From Silanimonas sp. (GTDB lineage: Bacteria; Pseudomonadota; Gammaproteobacteria; Xanthomonadales; Xanthomonadaceae), in the NCBI RefSeq assembly GCF_027530345.1, contig NZ_JAPZQK010000004.1:124001-188000 (forward strand): 64,000 nucleotides of DNA. The letters are read 5' to 3'. Shown here piece by piece: positions 15,162-24,206 of the stretch. Position numbers and translations under genes: made by a program. The notes below the pieces were generated by a model, which worked only from the letters and a program-made list of their open reading frames with translations, was not told the origin of the DNA and searched no databases. Every line of letters starts with the position of its first letter. The first letter of the stretch is position 1.

Positions 15162-17693
15162 ATGGCTACTGATTCGCCCGTGACCGGCTACGTGCGTCCG
15201 CCCTGGTGGGCCCGCCTGCTGGAGTGGCTGCTGAACCCGTGGATCGAGATCACCCGCGATCCCGACGTTCCGCCGATCACGCTCGATCGCCCGGTCTGCT
15301 ACGTGCTCGAGCACTACGGCATCAGCAACATGCTGATCCTCGACCGCGCCTGCCGCGAAGCCGGCCTGCCGTCGCCGTTGGCCCCGCTGCCGGGCGACCC
15401 GCTGGGCCGCGGGCGCGCCTACGTGGCGCTGTCGCGGCGTCGCAACGGCAGCATCGGCCGCCCGGCGAACAAGACGCACTCCGACGCGCTCGCGCGCCTG
15501 CTGATGGCGCATCGCCTGAACCCGAAGCAGGACGTGCAGCTGGTGCCGGTGTCGATCCTGGTGGGCCGCGCCCCGGATCGGCAGAGCGGCTGGTTCTCGG
15601 TGCTGTTCTCCGAGAACTGGGCCCTCGTTGGTCGCTTCCGGAGGCTGTTGGCGATCCTGCTCAACGGCCGCGGCACCGTGGTGCGTTTCTCCCCTGGCTT
15701 CCCGGTGCGCGATATCCTCACCGAGGAGCTTCCGCACGAGCGCGCCGTTCGCAAGACCGCGCGCGTGCTGCGCGGTCACTTCCGCCGCGTCCGCGAGGCC
15801 ATCATCGGGCCGGATCTTTCCACGCGCCGCCTGCTGGTCGACCGCGTGGTCGACGCCGAGCCGGTGCGCAAGGCGATCGCCGACACCGCGCGCCGCGAGA
15901 ACACCACGCCGGCCGAGGCTTGGAAGAAGGCCTACAAGTACGCGTGGGAGATCGCCGCCGACTACTCGCACCCCGTGGTGCGCTCGCTGAGCTTCGGCCT
16001 CACCGCGTTCTGGAACCGCATCTACGACGGCGTGCAGATGCACCACCTCGATAGCCTCAAGGCCGTGGCGCCCGGGCGCGAGGTGATCTACGTGCCGAGC
16101 CACCGCAGCCACATGGACTACCTCTTGCTGAGCTACCTGCTCTACAAGAACGGCATCGTCCCACCGCACATCGTGGCCGGCATCAACCTCAACATGCCGG
16201 TGATCGGCCCGATCCTCCGCCGTGGCGGCGCGTTCTTCATCCGCCGCAGCATCAAGGGCAATGCCCTGTATGCCGCCGTGCTCGGTGAGTACGTGGCGCA
16301 GCTCGTGGGCGAAGGCTTCTCGATCGAGTACTTCATCGAGGGTGGCCGCTCGCGCACCGGGCGCCTGCTGCAGCCCAAGGGCGGCATGATCGCGATGACC
16401 CTGCGCGCCTTCTTGCGCGCGCCGCGTCGGCCGGTGGTCTTCCAGCCGATCTACATCGGCTACGAGAAGCTGATCGAAGGCGACAGCTACCTCGACGAGC
16501 TCACCGGCCGGCCGAAGCAGAAGGAGAGCATCGGCGCCCTCGTGGTGGCGGCGATGGGCACGCTGCGACGCCGCTACGGCCAGGTGGCGGTGAGCTTCGG
16601 CGAGCCCATCCATCTCAGCGAGGTCCTCGCCGAGCGCGCCGAAGGCTGGTCCGGCGAGGCGCTGGGCCCCGATGCCAAGCCCGATTGGTTCGGCGACGTC
16701 GTCGACGAGCTGGCGCAGCGCATCCACGTCAACATCAACCGCGCCGCCGACGTGAACCCCATCAACCTGCTCGCCGTGGCCCTGCTGGCCACGCCGAAGC
16801 ACGCGATGGACGAGGCCGACCTGCTGGCCCAGCTCGCGCTGTCGAAGAAGCTGCTGGCCGCGCTGCCCTACAGCGACCGCGTCACCGTCACGCCGATGTC
16901 GCCCGAGCAGATCGTGGCTTACGGCGAGACGATGGGCGTGATCCGCCGCGTGAAGCACCCGCTCGGCGACGTGTTCTCGATGGAAGGCGACACCGCCGTC
17001 CTGCAGAGCTACTTCCGCAACAACGTGCTGCACCTGTTCGCCGCACCGGCGTGGATCGCGCTGTGCTTCCAGAACAACCGCCGCATCAGCCGCGCCGGCG
17101 TGCTGCGCCTCGGCAAGACGATCTACCCGTTCATCAAGGCCGAGCTGTTCCTGCCCTGGAACGATGCCGAGTTCGCCGAGCGCCTCGACGCCACGATCAA
17201 CCTGTTCGTGGCCGAGGGCCTGCTCTCGGTGGCCAGCGAGGACGACGGCGGCTTCCTGACGCGCGGCCCGGGCCAGACCGACGAGGTCTTCCGCCTGCGT
17301 GCCATCGCGCATTCGCTGCAGCAGGCCTTCGAGCGCTACTTCATCGCCATCGCCACCCTCGTGCGCCGTGGCCCGCGCAGCATCAGCGCCAGCGAGCTCG
17401 AGAGCTTCTGCCAGCTGGCGGCGCAGCGGCTGTCGCTGCTGTACGCGCCGGCCGCGCCGGAGTTCTTCGACAAGACGCTGTTCCGCGGCTTCATCGCCAA
17501 ACTGCGCGAGCTCAACCTCGTCTGGCTGTGCCCGAACGGCAAGCTCGACTTCGACGAGGCCCTGATGGCCTGGGACAAGGACGCCAAGATCGTGCTGGGC
17601 CGCGAACTGCGGCAGACCATCACGCACATCACCGGCGAGACCGGCGGTGGTGGTGGGCGCACGACCGGCGAGCGGCCGGCGTTCAAGGGCTGA
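15162..17693 (+). CDS. plsB: Glycerol-3-phosphate 1-O-acyltransferase PlsB
   Basis: An 843-residue inner-membrane enzyme making lysophosphatidic acid from glycerol-3-phosphate and acyl-ACP/CoA, the first step of phospholipid synthesis. The acyltransferase blocks are in order: block I HRSHMD (H-x4-D) after VIYVPS, block II GAFFIRR, block III FIEGGRSRTGR, block IV PVVFQPIYIGYEKL. The length is slightly above the E. coli protein (807). The long C-terminal helical region is typical. The opposite strand shows a long open frame, which is a GC-driven artefact. Confidence 0.98.
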   Translation: MATDSPVTGYVRPPWWARLLEWLLNPWIEITRDPDVPPITLDRPVCYVLEHYGISNMLILDRACREAGLPSPLAPLPGDPLGRGRAYVALSRRRNGSIGRPANKTHSDALARLLMAHRLNPKQDVQLVPVSILVGRAPDRQSGWFSVLFSENWALVGRFRRLLAILLNGRGTVVRFSPGFPVRDILTEELPHERAVRKTARVLRGHFRRVREAIIGPDLSTRRLLVDRVVDAEPVRKAIADTARRENTTPAEAWKKAYKYAWEIAADYSHPVVRSLSFGLTAFWNRIYDGVQMHHLDSLKAVAPGREVIYVPSHRSHMDYLLLSYLLYKNGIVPPHIVAGINLNMPVIGPILRRGGAFFIRRSIKGNALYAAVLGEYVAQLVGEGFSIEYFIEGGRSRTGRLLQPKGGMIAMTLRAFLRAPRRPVVFQPIYIGYEKLIEGDSYLDELTGRPKQKESIGALVVAAMGTLRRRYGQVAVSFGEPIHLSEVLAERAEGWSGEALGPDAKPDWFGDVVDELAQRIHVNINRAADVNPINLLAVALLATPKHAMDEADLLAQLALSKKLLAALPYSDRVTVTPMSPEQIVAYGETMGVIRRVKHPLGDVFSMEGDTAVLQSYFRNNVLHLFAAPAWIALCFQNNRRISRAGVLRLGKTIYPFIKAELFLPWNDAEFAERLDATINLFVAEGLLSVASEDDGGFLTRGPGQTDEVFRLRAIAHSLQQAFERYFIAIATLVRRGPRSISASELESFCQLAAQRLSLLYAPAAPEFFDKTLFRGFIAKLRELNLVWLCPNGKLDFDEALMAWDKDAKIVLGRELRQTITHITGETGGGGGRTTGERPAFKG

Positions 17694-17705
17694 GGGCGGC
17701 GCGCC

Positions 17706-17912
17706 TCAGGCGTCGAGGTCGGGGATCAGCTGGTTCTCGATCCAGGCGATCTGGTCCTTCACGGCCAGCTTCCGCTTCTTCATGCGCTTGAGCCGCAGCT
17801 CGTCGCAGTCCGGGCTGGCCGCCAGCGCCGAGATGGCGGCGTCGAGGTCGCGGTGCTCGCTCTTGAGCTCCACGAGGCGGTGCGCGAGTTGGCCGAGGTC
17901 GTAGGGGTGCAT
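17706..17912 (-). CDS. YdcH-like (DUF465) small protein
   Basis: A 68-residue, highly charged helical protein ending in [25 protein letters not shown], the typical helix-turn-helix hairpin of the DUF465/YdcH family (about 70 residues). Function is unknown; members are cytosolic. The start at ATG 17912 gives the family length. It converges on plsB (12 bases between the stops) and diverges from ttcA. Confidence 0.85.
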   Translation of the reverse strand: MHPYDLGQLAHRLVELKSEHRDLDAAISALAASPDCDELRLKRMKKRKLAVKDQIAWIENQLIPDLDA

Positions 17913-17952
17913 GCCGCTCCCGAGCCTACACCCGGCCGTCGGGCTCCGGGCA

Positions 17953-17963
17953 GGGGGGGGGGG
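17953..17963. repeat. G11 homopolymer tract in the ttcA promoter region
   Basis: Eleven consecutive G residues, followed by CCC and then GGGGG. The tract ends 11 bases before the putative ttcA -10 box, so it occupies the spacer and -35 region. Confidence 0.9.
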
Positions 17964-17974
17964 CCCGGGGGCGC

Positions 17975-17980
17975 TAGAAT
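17975..17980 (+). promoter_or_regulatory. Putative -10 box (TAGAAT) of ttcA
   Basis: GCGCTAGAATGGCG lies 31 bases before the ATG at 18012. The -35 position falls in the G tract, so no conventional -35 exists. Confidence 0.5.
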
Positions 17981-18011
17981 GGCGCCCCACGTCGCGACAC
18001 CCCGCTGCCCC

Positions 18012-18968
18012 ATGGCCCTCGCCGAGACGCGCCCCGCCCCCGCCGCGGCCGACGCGCACGAATTCAGCAAACTGCAGAAGCGCCTGCGCCACCAGGTGGG
18101 CCAGGCCATCGCCGACTTCGGGATGATCGAGGACGGCGACCGCGTCATGGTCTGCCTCTCCGGTGGCAAGGACAGCTACACGATGCTCGACGTCCTGCGC
18201 CAACTGCAGGCCAAGGCCCCGGTGCGCTTCGAACTGGTGGCGGTAAACCTCGACCAGAAGCAGCCGGGCTTTCCCGAGCACGTGCTGCCCGAGTATCTGG
18301 ACAGCATCGAGCAGCCCTTCCACATCCTCGAGCAGGACACGTACTCGGTGGTGAAGCGCGTCGTGCCCGAGGGCAAGACGATGTGCTCGCTGTGCTCGCG
18401 CCTGCGTCGCGGCGCGCTCTACACCTACGCCGAGCAGAACGGCTTCACCAAGATCGCGCTGGGCCACCATCGCGACGACCTGCTGGCCACCTTCTTCCTC
18501 AACCTGTTCTTCCACGCGAAGCTGAGCGGCATGCCGCCCAAGCTGCAGAGCGATGACGGCAAGCACACGGTGATCCGCCCGCTGGCCTACGTGAAGGAAG
18601 CCGACATCGCGGCGTATGCGGAGGCGAAGTCCTTCCCGATCATCCCCTGCACGCTGTGCGGCTCGCAGGAGAACCTGCAGCGCAAGGTCGTGAAGCGCAT
18701 GCTTGAGCAATGGGAGAAGGACTCGCCCGGCCGCCTCGAGACGATCAGCCGCGCGCTCGGCGACGTGCGCCCCTCGCAGCTTTCCGACCGGACCCTGTTC
18801 GACTTCATGGCGCTGGGCCGCCGCGGCGATGCACCGCTGCCCGACCCGGAGGCCTGGATGGCCCATTCGCCTGCCGCCGCCGATGACGAGCTGACGCCCG
18901 CCGCGCCCAAGCCTGATGCCCTGGCCGCGCTGCGCGCCAAGGCCTTCGACCCGATCTGGAACCCGTGA
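18012..18968 (+). CDS. ttcA: tRNA 2-thiocytidine(32) synthetase TtcA
   Basis: A 318-residue ATP-dependent, iron-sulfur enzyme that thiolates cytidine 32 of some tRNAs. The PP-loop is LSGGKDSYT. The cluster-binding cysteines are CSLC (in [17 protein letters not shown]) and the pair in [25 protein letters not shown] is conserved. The start at ATG 18012 follows the promoter-like box; the open frame extends further upstream without similarity. Its stop overlaps the next gene's GTG by four bases. Confidence 0.97.
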   Translation: MALAETRPAPAAADAHEFSKLQKRLRHQVGQAIADFGMIEDGDRVMVCLSGGKDSYTMLDVLRQLQAKAPVRFELVAVNLDQKQPGFPEHVLPEYLDSIEQPFHILEQDTYSVVKRVVPEGKTMCSLCSRLRRGALYTYAEQNGFTKIALGHHRDDLLATFFLNLFFHAKLSGMPPKLQSDDGKHTVIRPLAYVKEADIAAYAEAKSFPIIPCTLCGSQENLQRKVVKRMLEQWEKDSPGRLETISRALGDVRPSQLSDRTLFDFMALGRRGDAPLPDPEAWMAHSPAAADDELTPAAPKPDALAALRAKAFDPIWNP

Positions 18969-19588
18969 GCAACCCGTCGTTGCGTTCGCCCGGCGCGCTG
19001 GCCTGGGGCGCGGTGCTCCTCGCCGTGCTGGCGTGGTCGGCCATCGGCCCGAAGGACCGGCTCACCTGGTGGCTGGAGGTGGCGCCGGCATTGGGCTTCT
19101 TCGTCGTGCTGGCCGCCACCCGCGTCCGCTTCCCGTTGACGCCGCTGCTGTATGTCCTCGTGCTGCTGCATTCGATCATCCTGATCGTCGGCGGCCACTA
19201 CACCTATGCCGAAGTGCCGCTCGGCGACTGGGTGCGCGATTGGATGGATGGCACCCGCAACAACTACGACAAGCTCGGCCACTTCGCCCAAGGCTTCGTG
19301 CCGGCGATGATCGCCCGCGAGCTGTTTCTGCGCCTCGACGTGGTGAACGGCGCCGGCTGGCGGGGGTTCCTCATCGTTTCGTTCTGCCTCGGTTTCTCGG
19401 CCTTCTACGAACTCATCGAATGGTGGGTGGCGCTGCTTTCGGACGAGGCCGCCGAGGCCTTCCTTGGCACCCAGGGTTACGCCTGGGATACGCAAAGCGA
19501 CATGGCTTGGGCCGGTTTCGGCGCCATCCTCGCGCTCGCGACGCTCGGCCGCTGGCACGACCGCCAGCTCGCCGCGCTTCCCCGCTGA
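18965..19588 (+). CDS. YjdF/DUF2238 family integral membrane protein
   Basis: A 207-residue protein with about five to six membrane helices. It contains the family hallmarks [44 protein letters not shown] and [13 protein letters not shown]. Function is unknown. The start is GTG, overlapping the ttcA stop (GTGA), so it is probably translated from the ttcA transcript. Confidence 0.88.
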   Translation: MSNPSLRSPGALAWGAVLLAVLAWSAIGPKDRLTWWLEVAPALGFFVVLAATRVRFPLTPLLYVLVLLHSIILIVGGHYTYAEVPLGDWVRDWMDGTRNNYDKLGHFAQGFVPAMIARELFLRLDVVNGAGWRGFLIVSFCLGFSAFYELIEWWVALLSDEAAEAFLGTQGYAWDTQSDMAWAGFGAILALATLGRWHDRQLAALPR

Positions 19589-19609
19589 ATCTCCTTCTCC
19601 AGGATCCGC

Positions 19610-20518
19610 ATGTTCTTCCGCAACCTCACGTTCTTCCGCTTCCCGTCCTCGCTCAACGCCGCACTGGAAACCCTCGAAGACCGCCTCGTCGAGCACCCGC
19701 TGAAGCCGGTCGGCCCGCTCGAGCTCGGCAGCCGCGGCTTCGTGCCGCCGATGGGCGGCGAGGGCACGGCGATGACGCACCGCCTCGGTGACTTCACCTG
19801 GGTGAGCCTCGGCCGCGAAGACCGCCTGCTGCCCGGCGCGGTGGTGAACGACGCGCTGGCGAAGAAGCTCGCCGAGATCGAAGCGAAGGAAGGCCGCAAG
19901 CTGGGCGGCAAGGCGCGGAAGCAACTCAAGGACGACCTCATCCACGAGATGCTGCCCAAGGCCTTCATCAAGGGCTCTCGCACCTCGGCCTCGATCGACC
20001 TCAAGCACGGCATCGTCGCCGTCGACGCGTCGTCGAAGAAGTCGGCCGAGAACGTCGTTTCCGAACTGCGCCACGCGATGGGCAGCTTCCCGGCGGTGCC
20101 GGTGAATCCCGAAGTGTCGGTGCGCGCGGTGATGACCGGCTGGCTCACCGGCGAGCCGCTGCCCGAGGGCCTCACGCTCGGCGACGAGTGCGAACTCAAG
20201 GACCCCGTCGATGGCGGTGCGGTGGTGAAGGCGCAGCGCCAGGAGCTCACCGCCGACGAGATCACCAAGCACCTCGAGACCGGCAAGCAGGTGACCAAGC
20301 TCGCCCTCGTGCTCGACGACCACGTGAGCTTCGTGCTCGGCGAAGATCTCATCGTCCGCAAGCTGAAGTTCCTCGACGGCGCCGTCGACCAGCTCGAGAA
20401 CACCGAGCGCGACTCGCTGGCCGCCGAGCTCGACGCGCGCTACGCGCTGTTCAGTGCGGAGCTGCACACGCTGTTCGGCGTGCTGGAGAAGGCGCTGAAG
20501 CTCAGCCGCGTGGACTGA
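19610..20518 (+). CDS. rdgC: Recombination-associated protein RdgC
   Basis: A 302-residue RdgC, a ring-forming, non-specific DNA-binding protein that limits RecA activity. It begins MFFRNLTFFRFP and contains the typical GFVPPMG, KGSRTSASIDLKHGIVAVDA and TGKQVTKLALVLDDHVSFVL segments. Length matches the family (about 303). It follows the YjdF gene by 21 bases, with a weak GGATCC ribosome-binding site, so it may belong to the ttcA transcript. Confidence 0.97.
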   Translation: MFFRNLTFFRFPSSLNAALETLEDRLVEHPLKPVGPLELGSRGFVPPMGGEGTAMTHRLGDFTWVSLGREDRLLPGAVVNDALAKKLAEIEAKEGRKLGGKARKQLKDDLIHEMLPKAFIKGSRTSASIDLKHGIVAVDASSKKSAENVVSELRHAMGSFPAVPVNPEVSVRAVMTGWLTGEPLPEGLTLGDECELKDPVDGGAVVKAQRQELTADEITKHLETGKQVTKLALVLDDHVSFVLGEDLIVRKLKFLDGAVDQLENTERDSLAAELDARYALFSAELHTLFGVLEKALKLSRVD

Positions 20519-20611
20519 ACCGCAGCGCCCTATCGATCCGAAATTCCCCGCCATGACGGCGGGTCACCGGCCGCCGCCCTCGCGTCGGCCATTCCACCAA
20601 GGAGCGTCACG

Positions 20612-21229
20612 ATGAACCGCACCACCCTCTCGGCCTTGCTGGGCCTCGCCCTCGCTGCCCCCGCCGCACACGCCGCCGAGTCCCCCCTGTCCTACACCTA
20701 CGTTGAGGTGCACTACAACAACCTCAACATCGACGTCGTCGATGACCTCGACCTCAGCGGCAATGGCGGCGGCATCAACGCCAGCCTCGCGTTCGGCGAA
20801 AGCGACTTCTACGGCTTTGCCGGCTACGAAACCGCCAGCGGCGAGTTTGCTGACGTGGACTTCGACCTTGGCCGCCTGACTGGCGGCGTCGGATACGCGC
20901 TGCCGATCGACGAGCGCTTCCATGTCCTCGGTGAAGTCGCCTATGTTGACTACCGCGGCGAAGCCTCGCGCGACGGGGAGAGCGAGGACGCCAATGTCGA
21001 TGGCTACCGGGTCAGCATCGGCCTGCGCGGTCTGATGGCCGACAACCTCGAAGGCATCGCGAAGATCGGCTACACCGTGGTCGAGGACTCGGGCTACACC
21101 CTGTTCGACGGCGCGGTGGGCGAGATGGGCGTGCGCTGGCACATCGATCGCGCATGGTCGGCCGGCCTGTCGACCGAGCTCGGGGATGGCATCAACAGCT
21201 TCAAGCTCGGCCTGCGCCTGCAGTGGTAA
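20612..21229 (+). CDS. Small outer-membrane beta-barrel, Ax21/OmpW-like size class
   Basis: A 205-residue protein with a signal peptide (cleavage after AHAA) and alternating amphipathic strands ending in KLGLRLQW, with the C-terminal Trp expected for BAM recognition. The opening SYTYVEVHYNN and repeated G-Y/F-A-x-Y strands resemble the Ax21 family of Xanthomonadaceae, an outer-membrane protein family whose reported signalling role was disputed. Strong AAGGAG ribosome-binding site. A good intrinsic terminator follows. Confidence 0.85.
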   Translation: MNRTTLSALLGLALAAPAAHAAESPLSYTYVEVHYNNLNIDVVDDLDLSGNGGGINASLAFGESDFYGFAGYETASGEFADVDFDLGRLTGGVGYALPIDERFHVLGEVAYVDYRGEASRDGESEDANVDGYRVSIGLRGLMADNLEGIAKIGYTVVEDSGYTLFDGAVGEMGVRWHIDRAWSAGLSTELGDGINSFKLGLRLQW

Positions 21230-21280
21230 ACGACCAAGGGAATCCCTCGCCCGCGTGCTGAGCGTTTCCGCTGGCTGCCG

Positions 21281-21312
21281 CGACGCCCCGCTTCGGCGGG
21301 GCGTCGCTTTTT
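21281..21312 (+). terminator. Rho-independent terminator with UUCG tetraloop
   Basis: CGACGCCCCGC (21281-21291), TTCG loop, GCGGGGCGTCG (21296-21306), then CTTTTT. The 11-bp GC stem closed by C(UUCG)G is very stable. It ends the outer-membrane protein transcript, 51 bases after the stop codon. Confidence 0.93.
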
Positions 21313-21352
21313 CCGCAGCGGCTCGCGGGCCATCCGCCGCTCAAGCGCGCGC

Positions 21353-21358
21353 TAGACT
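21353..21358 (+). promoter_or_regulatory. Putative -10 box (TAGACT) of the NTF2-like/YgjP-like operon
   Basis: GCGCTAGACTCCGG lies 26 bases before the ATG at 21385 and just after the preceding terminator. Confidence 0.45.
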
Positions 21359-21384
21359 CCGGCTACTCCTCGCCCATCCGGCGG

Positions 21385-21897
21385 ATGCCCACCATGACCT
21401 CTCTCGACGTGCTGCACGAGAACGCCCGCCGCATCGAGGCCTTCTACGCCGCCTTCGCGGCACTCGACACCGAGGGCATGGCCGCGCTCTATGCCCCCGA
21501 CGTCCGCTTCGAGGATCCGGTGTTCGCCCTAGCCGGCCGTGATGCGGTCATGGCGATGTGGTCGATGCTCTGCGAGGCGGTGGAGGCGAAGGGCCGCGAC
21601 GTCTGGTCCCTCGAGGCCAGTGCCATCCGCGCCGATGCCCACGAAGGCAGCGCGCACTGGGAAGCGCACTATCGCTTCAGTGCGACCGGCCGCCTCGTGC
21701 ACAACCGCATCGATGCCACCTTCGTCTTTCGCGACGGCCTCGTGGTGCGCCATATCGACCAGTTCGACGTCTGGCGCTGGAGCCGGCAGGCGCTCGGCAC
21801 GCCGGGGCTGTTGCTGGGTTGGAGTGGCGTCCTGCGCCGCAAGATCCGCGAACAGGCGGGCGCGCGCCTCGCTGCGTGGCGGCCCCGTTCGCGATGA
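21385..21897 (+). CDS. NTF2-like (SnoaL-type) protein
   Basis: A 170-residue cone-fold protein: helix RRIEAFYAAFAALDTEGMAALYAPDVRFEDPVF, then AHWEAHYRFSATGRLVHNRIDATFVFRDGLVVRHIDQFDVWRW, the typical nuclear-transport-factor-2/SnoaL pattern. Such proteins may be isomerases, cyclases or simple binding proteins; no reaction can be assigned. Its TGA overlaps the next ATG (ATGA), indicating coupling to the metalloprotease-like gene. Confidence 0.88.
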   Translation: MPTMTSLDVLHENARRIEAFYAAFAALDTEGMAALYAPDVRFEDPVFALAGRDAVMAMWSMLCEAVEAKGRDVWSLEASAIRADAHEGSAHWEAHYRFSATGRLVHNRIDATFVFRDGLVVRHIDQFDVWRWSRQALGTPGLLLGWSGVLRRKIREQAGARLAAWRPRSR

Positions 21898-22721
21898 CGG
21901 CCGCGCTGCGCTCGCTCTTCGGCCTCGCTCCCGCGCCCGACGTCTCGCGCGAAAGCCTTCGCGTCGATTTCCTGCTGCCGGACGGATCGTCGGTGCCGCT
22001 GCATCGCGTGCGTGATCGTCGCGCGCGCCGCCTGCGCCTGACCGTCAGCGAGCGCGGCGTACGCCTTTCGGTGCCGTGGCGCGTCTCCGAGCGCGTGGCC
22101 CATGCCTTCGTGCACGACCATGCCGGTTGGATCACGGCGCAGTGGCAGCGCTTCCGCGATACGCGCGTGGCCGTCGCCTGGCAGTTCGGTGCCGTCGACG
22201 CCCTGCCGCTGGGCGGCGAATCACTGCCGGTGGAATGGATGGAAGCGCGCAGCGCGCGGATCGAACGCGTCGATGGCCCCAGCACGACGTGGCCGCAGGG
22301 AGGGGCGCGTCTCCAGTTCCACGCCTCGCGCGCGGCATCGGCCGCCACCTTGCGTCGCGCCTTGCTGGAGTTCTACGGCGCGGAGGCGCGTGCGGCGATC
22401 CACCGCTGGCTGCCGGCTTACCTTCCCGGACTGCCGCGCCCGCCGCGCGAGTTCCGCGTGCGCGCGCTGTCGTCGCTGTGGGGCAGCTTGGCGCCGGACG
22501 GCACCGTCTCGCTTGATCTTTCGCTCGTGCTCGGGCCGCCCGCGGCTTTCGAGTACGTGCTGGTTCACGAGCTCTGCCACCTGATCCATGCCAACCACTC
22601 CGCGGCGTTCTGGCGCGAAGTGGAGGCGCGCAGCCCGGGCTGGCGCGAAGAGCGCACCTTCCTTCGCAGCGATGGTGGCCTCGGACTGAAGGCGCAACTC
22701 CGTGCCTTGACCAAGGCTTGA
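21894..22721 (+). CDS. YgjP-like (DUF45) zinc metalloprotease-family protein
   Basis: A 275-residue protein of the M48-related YgjP/WLM group. The zinc motif HELCH (in VLVHELCHLIHANHSAAFW) is followed by a third His in NHSAAFW. Upstream are RRARRLRLTVSERGVRLSVPWRV and SSLWGSL, a variant of the usual SRWGSC block. It is probably a cytosolic peptidase-fold protein with unproven activity. The start was chosen at ATG 21894, overlapping the previous stop. Confidence 0.88.
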   Translation: MTAALRSLFGLAPAPDVSRESLRVDFLLPDGSSVPLHRVRDRRARRLRLTVSERGVRLSVPWRVSERVAHAFVHDHAGWITAQWQRFRDTRVAVAWQFGAVDALPLGGESLPVEWMEARSARIERVDGPSTTWPQGGARLQFHASRAASAATLRRALLEFYGAEARAAIHRWLPAYLPGLPRPPREFRVRALSSLWGSLAPDGTVSLDLSLVLGPPAAFEYVLVHELCHLIHANHSAAFWREVEARSPGWREERTFLRSDGGLGLKAQLRALTKA

Positions 22722-22813
22722 GCGGCGGCTGAACCGTCCCCATGGATGGGGCTGACACGAGGCATCACCACGCCTCACTCTGTTTCCGCCCCCTCCATCC
22801 CCCGAAGGCCTCC

Positions 22814-23389
22814 ATGTCCCGCGCCCCGCTGCTCTCGCTGACCGCGCTTCGCGTCCTCGCCGTCACCGCCATTTCCTTCTCGCTGCTCGCTGCTTGCGGC
22901 AAGGCCCAGGACGCCGCCGAGGAGACTGCCGCCGAGGCGGTGGCGGAAGCGGCCATCGAATCGATGACCGATGCCGAAATCGACATCGAAGACGGTGGGC
23001 AGACTGTCTCCGGCGTGGACGAGCAGGGCCGTGCCTTTTCCGCCTCGCAGGGCGATGCCGCGACGATCCCGGCGGACTTCCCGTCCGACGTGCTGGTGCC
23101 CGAAGGCCTCGTGCTCGACACCTCGATGGTGGTCGGCGCGAACACCTTCGTCGGTGGGACGATGCCCGGGGATGTCGCCGAGCTGACCACCCGCATCGAT
23201 ACGCACATGAAGGCCGCGGGCTGGACCTCGCTGATGGCGATGAGCGAGCCCGGCTCGAGCACCCTGCTTTGGCAGCGCGACGATCGCAGCGTGAACTACA
23301 TGATCGAAACCAAGCCGGACGGCCAGCTCGGCGTCGTGATCAGCCACGCCGTCGAGGAAAAGGCCCCCGAGGCCGAGACCGCGCCCTAA
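22814..23389 (+). CDS. Lipoprotein of unknown function
   Basis: A 191-residue lipoprotein: signal peptide with lipobox LLAAC (Cys about 26), an Ala/Glu-rich linker, then one small globular domain (ADFPSDVLVPEGLVLDTSMVV... WTSLMAMSEPGSSTLLWQRDDRSVNYMI). The strand pattern suggests a small alpha/beta fold, and no family was recognised. The stop TAA interleaves with the stop of the converging hydrolase gene. Confidence 0.8.
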   Translation: MSRAPLLSLTALRVLAVTAISFSLLAACGKAQDAAEETAAEAVAEAAIESMTDAEIDIEDGGQTVSGVDEQGRAFSASQGDAATIPADFPSDVLVPEGLVLDTSMVVGANTFVGGTMPGDVAELTTRIDTHMKAAGWTSLMAMSEPGSSTLLWQRDDRSVNYMIETKPDGQLGVVISHAVEEKAPEAETAP

Positions 23390-24206
23390 GCGCGCAGGAA
23401 ATCCCGCAGCAGCGCGCCGATTTCCGGCGCGCGTTCCATGTGCAGGTGGTGCCCGCCTTCGAGCACGTGGAGGCTCGCGTCGCGGAGGCAGGCGACGCGC
23501 TCGGCGCGCAGGGACGGCGGAAAGTAGGGCGGCGACGGCTCCGCCGCCACCAGCAGCGTCGGTGCCTCGATGGCCTGCAGGATCGCCCGGATCGCCGCTT
23601 CCGGCAGGCGCGTCGACGAGGGCAGGCGCAGCCGCGGGTCGGAACGCCACGACCAGCCGCCCGGCACCGCCTGCAGGTTGCGTTCGACGATCAGTCGCGC
23701 ATCCGCCTCGCGCATCGGCGTCGCCTGCAGGCGCGCGGCGAGCGCGGTGTCGATGTCCTTGATGACGCGCGGCGCGCCGCGACCGCCTCGCGCAGGCGCG
23801 TGCCGGCGCTTTCGGCCGGGCCGCCCAGCGGCCCGAGGCCTTCGACCAGCGCCAGCTTCGCCACGCGTTCGGGCGCCGCGGCGGCCAGCGTGCTGGCCAG
23901 CGTGGCGCCCATCGAATGCCCGAGCAGGTGCACGCGCGCCCAGCCCAGCGCGTCGAGCGCGTCGAGCACGTCGTGCAGCCAGTCGACGTAGACGTAGTCG
24001 TAGCCCGCGGCGCGGTGCGCGGACGCGCCGTGCCCCGGCAGGTCGAGCGCGACGACATCGAAATCTTCCAGCGAAGCCGCCAGCGGCACGAAGCTCGCGG
24101 CGTTGTCGAGCCAGCCGTGCAGGGCCAGCAGCTTGGTGCCGTCGGGATCGCCGAAGCGCAGGGCGGCGAGTTCACCGCGACCGCCCGGCAGGCGGATCTC
24201 ACGCAT
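23386..24206 (-). pseudogene. Alpha/beta hydrolase, split by a frameshift near 23770
   Basis: The first part (ATG 24206 to about 23770) carries LLALHGWLDNAASF (oxyanion region), LDLPGHGASAH and the nucleophile elbow GHSMG. The second part, in another frame, has RVIKDIDTALAARLQA, PTLLVAAEPSPPYF and the catalytic-histidine region EGGHHLHMERAPE, ending at 23386. The switch falls in the GC repeat GGCGCGCCGCG around 23766-23780. One missing base (or two extra) would restore one protein of about 273 residues. As read, the first frame ends in a nonsense tail at 23691. The substrate is unknown. It overlaps the end of hemH by eight bases. Confidence 0.82.

Noticed and set aside
15120-17627. 835-codon minus-strand open frame
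   Set aside because: Exact antisense shadow of plsB, rich in His/Arg/Ala and lacking any domain.
18587-20554. 655-codon minus-strand open frame over ttcA, YjdF and rdgC
   Set aside because: Covers three well-identified plus-strand genes and has low-complexity sequence only.
20549-20565. Inverted repeat CCCGCC-ATGAC-GGCGGG as terminator of rdgC
   Set aside because: Short stem with no T run after it.
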